Below, piece after piece: positions 44,476 to 52,798 of a DNA stretch of 64,000 nt. How positions within the stretch are numbered: the stretch's first letter is position 1; each line of letters begins with the position of its first letter. This DNA comes from an uncultured Acetatifactor sp. (lineage in GTDB: Bacteria; Bacillota; Clostridia; Lachnospirales; Lachnospiraceae), in the NCBI GenBank assembly GCA_910585615.1, contig CAJUFO010000003.1, forward strand, positions 62,001 through 126,000. Direction: 5' to 3'. The translations under genes and the position numbers were made by a program. The notes under the pieces are model-generated. The model saw only the letters and a list, made by a program, of their open reading frames with translations. It made no database searches and had not been told where the DNA came from.

Positions 44476-45651
44476 ATGAGCCAGCGATTGTTGCATACGC
44501 CGGAGGGCGTCCGGGACATCTACGGAAAGGAATACGAAGAAAAGCTGTACGTGGAGAGTCGGCTGAGGGACTGTATCCGTCTCTACGGCTACAGGGACAT
44601 CCAGACGCCCACCTTTGAGTTCTTTGACGTATTCTCCAGAGAAATCGGCACTACGCCCAGCAGGGAATTGTACAAATTCTTCGACAAGGAGGGGAATACC
44701 CTGGTGCTCCGCCCGGACTTCACGCCCTCCATCGCCCGCTGCGCCGCGAAATATTTCGGCGAGGAGAGGCACCCCCTGCGCTTCAGCTACATAGGCAATA
44801 CCTTCATCAACACTTCCAATCTCCAGGGGAAGCTGAAGGAGGTGACCCAACTGGGAGCGGAGCTGATAGGCGATTCTTCCGTGGAGGCGGACGCGGAGAT
44901 CATATGCATTGTCATCCGGGCCCTTCTGCAGGCCGGGCTGAAGCGCTTTCAGGTAGCAATCGGCGATGCGGAATATTTCAAGGGCCTCTGCGAGGAAGCC
45001 GGGCTGGACGAGGACACGGAGCTGGATCTGCGCACCTTTATCTCGGGGAAGAACTATTTCGCGGCCCAGGAGCTTCTGGCGGAGAGGGCCGTGGCTGAGC
45101 CATATCGCGACAGGCTCTTAAAGGTGGCGGACATGTTCGGCGACATGGGTTCCCTGTCCCAGGCCGGGGCCATGGCGGAGAACGCCCGTTCCCTGGCTGC
45201 CATACGCCGCCTGGAGAAGCTTTATTCCCTGCTGCAGCTCTATGGCGTGGAGTCCTATGTGTCCTTCGACCTGGGTATGCTCAGCAAGTACCAGTATTAC
45301 ACAGGGATGGTCTTCAAGGCCTACACCTACGGCGTAGGGGAGGCCGTGGTGAAGGGCGGCAGATACGACAGGCTGCTGCTGCAGTTCGGCAAGGATGCCC
45401 CTGCGGTAGGGTTCGTCATCGTGGTGGACACCATCATGGAGGCCCTTTCCAGACAGGAGGCCCGGCTTCCCGCCGGGGATGGAATCCGGCGGATATCCTA
45501 CGGCCAGGGAGACTTTGCGGAAAGGCTGGCGGAGGCGCAGAAGCTGCGGGCGGAGGGAATCCCGGTGGAGCTGCTTCCCTTGGAAGGGGCGTGTTCCGGG
45601 GAGGAAGTAGATTCCGGGGAGGGCGCGCATGGAAGGGAGGCATTGCGATGA
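44476..45651 (+). CDS. hisZ: ATP phosphoribosyltransferase regulatory subunit HisZ
   Basis: A 391-aa paralogue of histidyl-tRNA synthetase without aminoacylation activity. LLHTPEGVRDIYGKEY, VLRPDFTPSIAR (motif 2 region) and YTGMVFKAYTYGVGEAVVKG GRYD (motif 3 region) are typical. It binds the short HisG and gives it histidine feedback control. The ATG at 44476 was chosen because the conserved N-terminus begins there; an ATG at 44452 lacks a ribosome site. Its stop overlaps the hisG start (ATGA). The C-terminal end lies in the repeat at 45629. Confidence 0.95.
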   Translation: MSQRLLHTPEGVRDIYGKEYEEKLYVESRLRDCIRLYGYRDIQTPTFEFFDVFSREIGTTPSRELYKFFDKEGNTLVLRPDFTPSIARCAAKYFGEERHPLRFSYIGNTFINTSNLQGKLKEVTQLGAELIGDSSVEADAEIICIVIRALLQAGLKRFQVAIGDAEYFKGLCEEAGLDEDTELDLRTFISGKNYFAAQELLAERAVAEPYRDRLLKVADMFGDMGSLSQAGAMAENARSLAAIRRLEKLYSLLQLYGVESYVSFDLGMLSKYQYYTGMVFKAYTYGVGEAVVKGGRYDRLLLQFGKDAPAVGFVIVVDTIMEALSRQEARLPAGDGIRRISYGQGDFAERLAEAQKLRAEGIPVELLPLEGACSGEEVDSGEGAHGREALR

Positions 45652-45707
45652 AAATGGAAGAGAGGCATTCCATGGAAGAAACGCATTCCGTGGAAGAGAG
45701 GCAATAT
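45629..45707 (+). repeat. 18-bp repeat spanning the hisZ-hisG junction
   Basis: Four related units: 45629-45646, 45654-45671, 45672-45689 and 45690-45707, with the form ATGGAAGAGAGGCATTCC. The first unit contains the hisG ribosome site (GGGAGG). The other three are translated in frame as MEERHS, MEETHS and VEERQY. Confidence 0.9.
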
Positions 45708-46370
45708 CTGACCTTCGCCCTTGCCAAAGGCCGGCTTGCAAACCAGACGCTGGCGCTTTTCGAGGAGATGGGCATCTCCTGCGAAGAGATGAAGGATAAG
45801 AATACACGGAAACTGATATTCGTGAACGAGGAATGGAAGCTGAAATTCTTCCTGGCCAAGGGCCCTGACGTGCCCACCTATGTGGAGTACGGTGCCGCGG
45901 ACATCGGTGTGGCGGGCCGGGATACGGTCCTGGAGGAGAATAGGAACGTGTACGAGGTGCTGGATCTGGGCTTCGGCAGGTGCCGGATGTGCGTCTGCGG
46001 GCCGGAATCCGCGAAAGACCTGCTCCTGCACCATGAGCGCATCCGTGTGGCCAGCAAATACCCTAATATCGCAAAGGACTATTTCTACAATAAAAAGCAT
46101 CAGACCGTGGACATCATCAAGCTGAGCGGCTCCGTGGAGCTGGGGCCTCTGGTGGGCCTGTCGGATGTCATCGTGGACATCGTGGAGACCGGCTCCACCC
46201 TGCGTGAGAACGGCCTGGAGGTACTGGAGGAGGTCTGCGGCCTGTCAGCCAGAATGATTGTGAACCCGGTCAGCATGCAGATGGAGCAGGCCAGGATCCA
46301 AGAGCTGGTGCTGGGACTGCGGAAAAGATTAAACGGAATCGAAGCCGGGAGGGCGGAGGGAAATTCATGA
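45648..46370 (+). CDS. hisG: ATP phosphoribosyltransferase, short form
   Basis: A 240-aa catalytic subunit for the first step of histidine synthesis (ATP + PRPP). It lacks the C-terminal ACT-like domain, so it needs HisZ. Motifs include FALAKGRLANQTL near the start, YGAADIGVAGRDTVLE, and the PRPP-binding DIVETGSTLRENGLEVL. The first about 20 residues are an extension made of three copies of an 18-base repeat and are absent from usual HisG. It overlaps hisZ upstream and hisD downstream by four bases each. Confidence 0.96.
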   Translation: MKMEERHSMEETHSVEERQYLTFALAKGRLANQTLALFEEMGISCEEMKDKNTRKLIFVNEEWKLKFFLAKGPDVPTYVEYGAADIGVAGRDTVLEENRNVYEVLDLGFGRCRMCVCGPESAKDLLLHHERIRVASKYPNIAKDYFYNKKHQTVDIIKLSGSVELGPLVGLSDVIVDIVETGSTLRENGLEVLEEVCGLSARMIVNPVSMQMEQARIQELVLGLRKRLNGIEAGRAEGNS

Positions 46371-47656
46371 GAACCATAAAACTGACAGCAGAGACCAGGG
46401 CCAATCTATTGGGCAATCTGCTCAAAAGGAGCCCCAACAATTATTCCGAATATGAGAGCACGGTGAACGGCATCCTGGAGGATGTCCGAAAGGACGGGGA
46501 CAGGGCCCTGTTCGACTATACCCTGAAATTCGACAGATTTCCCCTGAGCGCGGACAACATCAAGGTGACGAGGGAGGAGATCGATGCGGCCTACGGCCTT
46601 ATGGATGACGGCCTGACAGATGTCATCAGACGCTCTGCCGACAACATCCGCGCCTTTCATGAAAAGCAGCTTCGCAATAGCTGGTTCGAGCCAAAGGGGG
46701 ACGGCACGATTCTGGGGATGAAGCTCACCCCCATCGGAAGGGTGGGGGTCTATGTCCCCGGCGGAAAGGCCGCCTATCCCTCCAGCGTCCTGATGAACGT
46801 GATCCCCGCCAAGGTAGCGGGAGTGGGGGAGATTATCATGACCACGCCGCCTGATGCCCAGGGACGGATCAATCCCGGCACGCTGGTGGCGGCGGACATC
46901 GCAGGGGTGGACACGATCTACAGGGCGGGAGGCGCCCAGGCAGTGGCGGCCATGGCTTTCGGCACCCAGTCCGTCCCCAAGGTGGACAAGCTCACGGGCC
47001 CCGGCAATATCTTCGTGGCCCTGGCCAAAAAGGCCGTGTACGGCTACGTGGGGATCGACTCCATCGCGGGTCCCAGCGAAATCCTGGTGCTGGCGGACGG
47101 CACGGCCAATCCCAGATACGTGGCGGCGGACCTGCTCTCCCAGGCAGAGCATGACGAGCTGGCCAGCGCCATCCTGATTACCACCTCGAAAGAGCTGGCG
47201 GAACAGGTCAGCGCCCAGGTGGACGCCTTGACGGAGAAGCTGTCCAGGAAGGGAATCATCCAAAAGTCCCTGGACAACTACGGCTATATCCTGCTGGCCG
47301 AAAGCATGGAGGATGCCATCGATGCCGCCAACGAAATCGCCTCGGAGCATCTGGAAATCCTCACCGCCGACCCTTACCAGGTGATGACCAAAATCCGCAA
47401 CGCCGGGGCAATCTTCCTGGGAGAGTATTCCTCTGAACCCCTGGGGGATTATTTCGCCGGGCCCAACCATATCCTGCCCACAAACGGTACGGCGAAGTTC
47501 TTTTCACCGCTGAACGTGGATGACTTTATGAAGAAGACCAGCATCATTTCATATTCCAGGGAAGCGCTGGAAAGGGTACATAAGGACATCGAGGCCTTTG
47601 CGGAGAGCGAGGGGCTGACCGCCCACGCAAACAGCATCAAGGTGCGCTTCGAATAG
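46367..47656 (+). CDS. hisD: Histidinol dehydrogenase
   Basis: A 429-aa zinc enzyme that oxidises histidinol to histidine in two steps with NAD. GRVGVYVPGGKAAYPSSVLM, GVDTIYRAGGAQAVAAMAFG, GPGNIFVALAKK, and GPSEILVLAD are signature segments; SQAEHDELASAIL carries metal- and substrate-binding residues. Full length. The start ATG overlaps the hisG stop. Confidence 0.97.
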   Translation: MRTIKLTAETRANLLGNLLKRSPNNYSEYESTVNGILEDVRKDGDRALFDYTLKFDRFPLSADNIKVTREEIDAAYGLMDDGLTDVIRRSADNIRAFHEKQLRNSWFEPKGDGTILGMKLTPIGRVGVYVPGGKAAYPSSVLMNVIPAKVAGVGEIIMTTPPDAQGRINPGTLVAADIAGVDTIYRAGGAQAVAAMAFGTQSVPKVDKLTGPGNIFVALAKKAVYGYVGIDSIAGPSEILVLADGTANPRYVAADLLSQAEHDELASAILITTSKELAEQVSAQVDALTEKLSRKGIIQKSLDNYGYILLAESMEDAIDAANEIASEHLEILTADPYQVMTKIRNAGAIFLGEYSSEPLGDYFAGPNHILPTNGTAKFFSPLNVDDFMKKTSIISYSREALERVHKDIEAFAESEGLTAHANSIKVRFE

Positions 47657-47704
47657 GCATGCTTCCGGCCCGCACCCGATCCGCCATTGGAAGAAGGAGG
47701 GAAT

Positions 47705-48295
47705 ATGACAAGGACAGCGACCATAGAGCGAAAGACAAAGGAGACGGACATCCATGTTGCCCTGACCCTGGACGGCACAGGGGAATCTGAGGTTTCCACA
47801 GGCATCGGCTTCTTCGACCATATGCTGGAGGGCTTTGCCAGGCATGGCTTCTTCGACCTGAGCTGCCATGTGGCGGGAGACCTCCATGTGGACGGGCACC
47901 ATACCGTGGAGGACACCGGCATCGTGCTGGGCCAGGCCATCCGGGAAGCGGTGGGAGACAAGAAGGGCATCCGCAGGTACGGCTATTTCGTCCTGCCCAT
48001 GGACGATGCCCTGGCGCTGTGCGCGGTGGATCTCTGCGGCAGGCCCTATCTGAATTTCGACGCCTCTTTCCCCACGGAGCGGGTGGGCGGCCTGGACACG
48101 GAGCTGGTGCGGGAATTCTTCTACGCGGTGTCCTACAGCGCGGGGATGAACCTGCATCTGAAGGTGATGGACGGGACAAATGCCCACCATATGATAGAGG
48201 CTATGTTCAAGGCCTTTGCCAAGGCGCTGGACGGGGCCACAGGCATGGAGCCCCGGGTCAGCGACGTGCTCAGCACAAAGGGAACGCTTTCATAA
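47705..48295 (+). CDS. hisB: Imidazoleglycerol-phosphate dehydratase
   Basis: A 196-aa manganese enzyme of the single-function type. The histidine-rich metal motifs are GFFDHMLEGFARHG, VDGHHTVEDTGIVLG, and TNAHHMIEAMFKAFAKAL. There is no N-terminal phosphatase domain, so a separate histidinol phosphatase is needed. AAGGAGG precedes the ATG at 47705. Confidence 0.97.
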   Translation: MTRTATIERKTKETDIHVALTLDGTGESEVSTGIGFFDHMLEGFARHGFFDLSCHVAGDLHVDGHHTVEDTGIVLGQAIREAVGDKKGIRRYGYFVLPMDDALALCAVDLCGRPYLNFDASFPTERVGGLDTELVREFFYAVSYSAGMNLHLKVMDGTNAHHMIEAMFKAFAKALDGATGMEPRVSDVLSTKGTLS

Positions 48296-48338
48296 GGAAC
48301 TGTCCGGAAACAACCATTCAACAAATGAGGGCACAGAT

Positions 48339-49625
48339 ATGCTAGTAAAAAAATTCGTACCATGTATCTATCTTTATAACGGCCATGCGGTAAGGCGGCT
48401 TACGGACCTCTCCGTGGTGGAGACGGATCCCCTGCGCCTGGTGAACCTGTACAATGAGAACGGCGCGGACGGCCTTGTGGTGTTCGATATGTCCCAGGAG
48501 GACAGAGAGCACGAGGAGGCGCTGGACATCATCAAGGAAATCTGCGCCACAGCGGAGATGGAGGTCACAGGGGCCGGCAACATAAAGCGGCTGGAGGACG
48601 TGAAGAAGCTGCTCTACGCAGGCTGCAGGAGGGCCGTCCTGGACTGCGCCAAAGAATCCAACATCGCCCTCGCCAGAGAAGCCTCCCAGAGATTCGGCAG
48701 GGACAAGCTCCTGGCATCCTGCGACAATGTGGACATCATCGCCAGGAACCGCGGGCTGCTGGAGGACTGCGTGTCCGGTCTGCTCCTGCAGAATCCCCAC
48801 CAGATCAGGGAGACCCAGGCCGCGGTGCAGCTGCCGTTTCTGGTGGAGGTGAACCAGATTGCCCTGAACAAGCTGATGGAAATCTTTGCCTACGAAAATG
48901 TCTGCGGCGTCACCGGCAATACGATCAACGACAATTACCGCGACATTCTGGCCCTGAAAGGGTTATGTAAGGAGAACGGGATTTTGGTGGAAACCTTTGA
49001 AGCGGCTTTGCAATGGGACGACTTCCAGAAGAATCCGGAGGGCCTGCTCCCTGTGATCGTGCAGGACTACCGGACCGGGGAGGTGCTGATGATGGCCTAT
49101 ATGAATGAGGAGGCCTACGGCCAGACCATCCGCACGGGCCGGATGACCTATTATAGCCGCAACCGCAGGCAGCTCTGGCTCAAGGGGGAGACCAGCGGCC
49201 ATTTCCAGTATCTGAAGAGCCTCGCCGCGGACTGCGACAAGGACACGCTCTTAGCAAGGGTGTCCCAGGTGGGGGCCGCCTGCCACACCGGCTCCAGGAG
49301 CTGCTTCTTTAACGAGATCGTGAAAAAGCAGGGGGAGGAGACCGCCAATCCGCTGCAGGTCTTTGAAGAGGTCTTCGATGTAATCAAGGACAGGAAGCTC
49401 CATCCCAAGGAGGGCTCCTACACCAACTACCTCTTCGACAAGGGCATCGACAAGATTCTCAAGAAGCTGGGGGAGGAGGCTACGGAAATCGTCATCGCGG
49501 CCAAGAACCCGGGGGCAAATGAGGTAAAATACGAGATAAGCGATTTTCTATACCACATGATGGTGCTGATGGCAGAGAAGGACATCAGCTGGGAAGAGAT
49601 TACGACAGAGCTGGCCAACCGCTAG
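48339..49625 (+). CDS. hisIE: HisF-like domain fused to HisIE (PR-AMP cyclohydrolase / PR-ATP pyrophosphatase)
   Basis: A 428-aa protein of three parts. Residues 1 to about 225 align with the HisF barrel from its first residue (MLVKKFVPCIYLYNG against HisF MLAKRIIACLDVKDG), but the catalytic Asp11 is tyrosine and the phosphate-loop GGG is GAG, so cyclase activity is doubtful. Residues about 226-330 are HisI, with zinc cysteines in ADCDKD and ACHTGSRSC. Residues about 335-428 are HisE (FEEVFDVIKDRKL, KLGEEATEIVIAAKN). GAGG is eight bases before the ATG at 48339. The HisI and HisE parts look active; the HisF-like part may bind ligand or partner. Confidence 0.93.
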   Translation: MLVKKFVPCIYLYNGHAVRRLTDLSVVETDPLRLVNLYNENGADGLVVFDMSQEDREHEEALDIIKEICATAEMEVTGAGNIKRLEDVKKLLYAGCRRAVLDCAKESNIALAREASQRFGRDKLLASCDNVDIIARNRGLLEDCVSGLLLQNPHQIRETQAAVQLPFLVEVNQIALNKLMEIFAYENVCGVTGNTINDNYRDILALKGLCKENGILVETFEAALQWDDFQKNPEGLLPVIVQDYRTGEVLMMAYMNEEAYGQTIRTGRMTYYSRNRRQLWLKGETSGHFQYLKSLAADCDKDTLLARVSQVGAACHTGSRSCFFNEIVKKQGEETANPLQVFEEVFDVIKDRKLHPKEGSYTNYLFDKGIDKILKKLGEEATEIVIAAKNPGANEVKYEISDFLYHMMVLMAEKDISWEEITTELANR

Positions 49626-49642
49626 GAGGCCAGCTCTTCCTT
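49608..49642 (+). terminator. Terminator overlapping the hisIE stop codon
   Basis: GAGCTGGCC (49608-49616) pairs perfectly with GGCCAGCTC (49628-49636), followed by TTCCTTT. The stop codon lies in the loop. The remaining 49643-49789 shows no gene. Confidence 0.75.
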
Positions 49643-49789
49643 TGTCCGCCCCGTCCACCGCCCATGCCCGGCTCCGGCCATGTCATGGCTTATGGCAGTG
49701 GCTCTGTCACGGCTCTGTCAGGGCCGTCTGCGTTTTCAGATACGTCTGTCATGCCTGCCCACACGTTCGGCCGCAGCTCTGCCTTGCTG

Positions 49790-51175
49790 TCACGCCTGGG
49801 CCTTCTGCCCGCCGGCCCCTCTGTCCAGAATTCCGTTCAGCCTGGTAAAGAGCATGGTGGCCGTGACGGTGGCTGCCAGGATATCGCTGACCGGTTCCGC
49901 CAGGAACACGCCGAAGACCTGATCCGGCAGAATCCGGGGCAGGATGAAGATCAAAGGAATCAGCAGCACCAGCTTGCGCAGACAGGCCATCAGCAGGCTG
50001 ATCTTCGCCTGGCCCAGGGCCATGAAGGTCTGCTGGCAGCCGATCTGTATCCCTGTGGAGAAGATGCCCGCCATATAGATGCGCATGGCCCACACCGTGT
50101 ACTCCACCAGCGTCCCGTCGCTGCTGAAGATGCCCGCGAACATCTGCGGAAAGAGCAGCATCAGCAGCCACATCAGGGACGCATAGGCCGTGCAGGCCGT
50201 GAACTGGCAGCGGAAGGCCTGCTTCACACGCTCCTTCTTGCCCGCGCCGAAATTGTAGCTCATGATGGGCTGGCCGCCCTGGCAGATTCCCTGCAGGGGC
50301 AAGGTGATCAGCTGGCTGCAGGAGGATATGATCGTCATGGCCCCCACCGCCACATCCCCGCCGAAGCGGGAGAGGCTGCTGTTGAAGCTGATGTTCAGGA
50401 TGCTCTCCGTGCTGAGCATCACGAAGGTGGAGATGCCCAAGGCCAGGCAGGGCAGGATGACGGGAGCCTCCAGCTTCATGTCGCGCAGCGACAGCTTCAA
50501 TATCGTCCTGGAGCCTCGCAGGAAGCACAGCACCCACACGGCGCTGACCGCCTGGCTGATTACCGTGGCGATGGCCGCTCCCCGCACGCCCATCCCCAGG
50601 CCGAAGATCAGGATGGGATCCAGGATGATATTGCACACAGCGCCCACCACCGTGGTGAGCATGCTGAACTTGGCGAAGCCCTGTGTGGTGATGAAAGGAT
50701 TCAGCCCCATCACGATCATCACGAAGACGATTCCCAAGATATAGATTCGGGCGTAGGACAGAGCGTAGGGCAGCGTCACGTCGCTGGCTCCGAAAAGCCG
50801 GAGCAGCTGCGGCGCAAAGAGATAGAACAATACCGTCAGCATGACGGAGAAGATCATCAGCAGTGAAAAACAGTTTCCCAGAATCTTCCGGGCGCTTTCC
50901 AGATCTTTCTTCCCCATGGCGATGGCCGCTCTGGGCGCGCCGCCTGACCCCGCCAGCATGGCGAAGGCGTTGATCATCATCAGGATAGGGAGAAACAGCC
51001 CCACGCCGGTCAGCGCCGATGCCCCCGCGTCCGGGATGTGCCCGATGTAGATTCTGTCCACGATATTGTAGAGCATGTTGATCAGCTGCGCCACCACCGC
51101 CGGAATCGCCAGATTCAGCATCAGCTTCGGGATGCTGCCGCTTCCCATGTCCTGTTTCGTCCCCTGTGCTGCCAT
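49790..51175 (-). CDS. MATE family efflux transporter
   Basis: A 461-aa exporter with about twelve membrane segments in two similar halves. LAIPAVVAQLINMLYNIVDR at the start, GSGGAPRAAIAMGKKD, and PIMSYNFGAGKKERVKQAF in the second half are typical of the MATE group that uses sodium or proton gradients to expel drugs and cationic compounds. GCGGAGG lies before the ATG. It is divergent from metY; no regulator gene is adjacent. Confidence 0.94.
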   Translation of the reverse strand: MAAQGTKQDMGSGSIPKLMLNLAIPAVVAQLINMLYNIVDRIYIGHIPDAGASALTGVGLFLPILMMINAFAMLAGSGGAPRAAIAMGKKDLESARKILGNCFSLLMIFSVMLTVLFYLFAPQLLRLFGASDVTLPYALSYARIYILGIVFVMIVMGLNPFITTQGFAKFSMLTTVVGAVCNIILDPILIFGLGMGVRGAAIATVISQAVSAVWVLCFLRGSRTILKLSLRDMKLEAPVILPCLALGISTFVMLSTESILNISFNSSLSRFGGDVAVGAMTIISSCSQLITLPLQGICQGGQPIMSYNFGAGKKERVKQAFRCQFTACTAYASLMWLLMLLFPQMFAGIFSSDGTLVEYTVWAMRIYMAGIFSTGIQIGCQQTFMALGQAKISLLMACLRKLVLLIPLIFILPRILPDQVFGVFLAEPVSDILAATVTATMLFTRLNGILDRGAGGQKAQA

Positions 51176-51262
51176 ATAAATACCTCCGCTTTTCTTTCTT
51201 ATCTAAGAATTGTAGCAGAATTCCTCTCTTCCTGCAACTCTTACAAGTCTGTTTTTATATAA

Positions 51263-51296
51263 ACCTATTGACATAGTAGGCAAATAGGTGTATTCT
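51263..51296 (+). promoter_or_regulatory. metY promoter with overlapping inverted repeat
   Basis: TTGACA (51268-51273) and TATTCT (51291-51296) are 17 bases apart. ACCTATT (51263-51269) and AATAGGT (51283-51289) form an inverted repeat across the -35 and spacer, a fitting repressor site. TAGG/CCTA half-sites recall Rrf2-family (CymR-like) operators, an inference. Confidence 0.6.
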
Positions 51297-51349
51297 GGAA
51301 AACGAATTACAGAAGCATGTAAAAGCGCATTCCAAAGGAGGAGACTACA

Positions 51350-52630
51350 ATGAGCCAATACAAATTTGAGACCCTGCAGCTACACGTAGGACAGGAGCGC
51401 CCCGATCCGGCCACAGACGCCAGGGCCGTGCCCATCTACCAGACCACATCCTATGTATTCCGGGATTCCGCCCATGCGGCCGCCCGGTTCGGCCTGGCGG
51501 ATGCGGGCAATATCTATGGCCGCCTGACCAATTCCACCCAGGACGTGCTGGAGAAGAGGATTGCGGCCCTGGAGGGCGGCGCGGCGGCGCTGGTCCTGGC
51601 TTCCGGCGCGGCGGCCATTACATACGCCATCCAGGCCCTGGCCCAGGACGGCGGGCACATCGTGGCCCAGAAGACCATCTACGGAGGCAGCTACAACCTG
51701 CTGGAGCATACCCTGCCCCATTACGGCATCAGCACCACCTTTGTGGACGCCCACGACCTGGCGCAGCTGGAGGCAGCCATCCGTCCTGAGACCAGAGCGG
51801 TGTACCTGGAAACCCTGGGGAACCCCAACAGCGACATCCCGGACATCGACCGCATCGCGGAGATTGCCCATGCCCACGGCCTGCCCCTGGTCATCGACAA
51901 TACCTTCGGCACCCCCTATCTGATCAGGCCGATTGAGCACGGTGCTGACATCGTGGTGCATTCCGCCACCAAATTCATCGGCGGCCACGGAACCACCCTG
52001 GGCGGCATCATCGTGGACTCCGGGAGATTCGACTGGAAGGCCGGCGGGAACTATCCCGCGATTGCCGACCCCAATCCCAGCTACCACGGAATCTCCTTCG
52101 TGGACGCAGCGGGGCCTGCCGCTTTCGTGACCTATATCAGGGCCATCCTTCTGCGGGATACCGGCGCTGCCATCTCCCCCTTCAATGCCTTCCTGCTCCT
52201 GCAGGGCGTGGAGACCCTATCCCTGCGCCTGGAGCGCCATGCGGAGAACACGAAGAAGGTGGTGGAGTACCTGGCGAAGCACCCCCAGGTGGAGCGGGTG
52301 AACCATCCCTCTCTGCCAGACCATCCTGACCACGCTTTGTATGAGGAATATTTCCCCAACGGCGGCGCTTCGATTTTTACCTTTGAAATCAAAGGCGGGC
52401 AGGAGGAGGCCTACAGGTTCATCGACCATCTGGAGATTTTCTCCCTGCTGGCCAATGTGGCGGACGTGAAGAGCCTGGTCATCCATCCGGCTACCACCAC
52501 CCATTCCCAGTTGACGGCGGAGGAGCTGGCCGATCAGGGCATCAAGCCTGGCACCATCCGGCTCTCCATCGGCACGGAGCATATCGATGACATCATCGCC
52601 GATTTGGAGAAAGGGTTTGCCGCTGTGTGA
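51350..52630 (+). CDS. metY: O-acetylhomoserine sulfhydrylase / cysteine synthase (MetY)
   Basis: A 426-aa PLP enzyme of the Cys/Met metabolism family that makes homocysteine from O-acetylhomoserine and sulfide. FETLQLHVGQERPDPATDAR is the family start; the PLP lysine is residue 208 in SATKFIGGHGT, and DNTFGTPYLIRP and HPATTTHSQL are conserved. Length is typical of MetY (longer than MetB). GGAGG lies upstream of the ATG. It is a single-gene unit between its own promoter and a hairpin. Confidence 0.95.
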   Translation: MSQYKFETLQLHVGQERPDPATDARAVPIYQTTSYVFRDSAHAAARFGLADAGNIYGRLTNSTQDVLEKRIAALEGGAAALVLASGAAAITYAIQALAQDGGHIVAQKTIYGGSYNLLEHTLPHYGISTTFVDAHDLAQLEAAIRPETRAVYLETLGNPNSDIPDIDRIAEIAHAHGLPLVIDNTFGTPYLIRPIEHGADIVVHSATKFIGGHGTTLGGIIVDSGRFDWKAGGNYPAIADPNPSYHGISFVDAAGPAAFVTYIRAILLRDTGAAISPFNAFLLLQGVETLSLRLERHAENTKKVVEYLAKHPQVERVNHPSLPDHPDHALYEEYFPNGGASIFTFEIKGGQEEAYRFIDHLEIFSLLANVADVKSLVIHPATTTHSQLTAEELADQGIKPGTIRLSIGTEHIDDIIADLEKGFAAV

Positions 52631-52643
52631 TTCTTGTCCGACC

Positions 52644-52679
52644 GAAATGCCCTGCACGGGAAACCGTACAGGGCATTTC
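52644..52679 (+). terminator. Stable GAAA-loop hairpin after metY
   Basis: GAAATGCCCTG (52644-52654) pairs perfectly with CAGGGCATTTC (52669-52679). After one C-A mismatch, ACGG/CCGT closes a GAAA tetraloop. No T-run follows, only CAGCATAAAAAA. Confidence 0.7.
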
Positions 52680-52725
52680 CAGCATAAAAAACAATTTTCT
52701 GTCTGAAATTTATCCGTCTGAAATC

Positions 52726-52754
52726 TTGTAAATTTCAAGATGGTAATTTATAAT
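52726..52754 (+). promoter_or_regulatory. Promoter of the diguanylate cyclase gene
   Basis: TTGTAA (52726-52731) and a consensus TATAAT (52749-52754) are separated by 17 bases and lie 45 bases before the ATG. Confidence 0.7.
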
Positions 52755-52798
52755 GAGTAAGGATTCATGAAGCGAAAATGACTGGAGGAGCATATGAG

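Noticed and set aside
51176..51349. SAM riboswitch before metY
   Set aside because: The region is short, and between the promoter and start codon there is no room or sequence for one.
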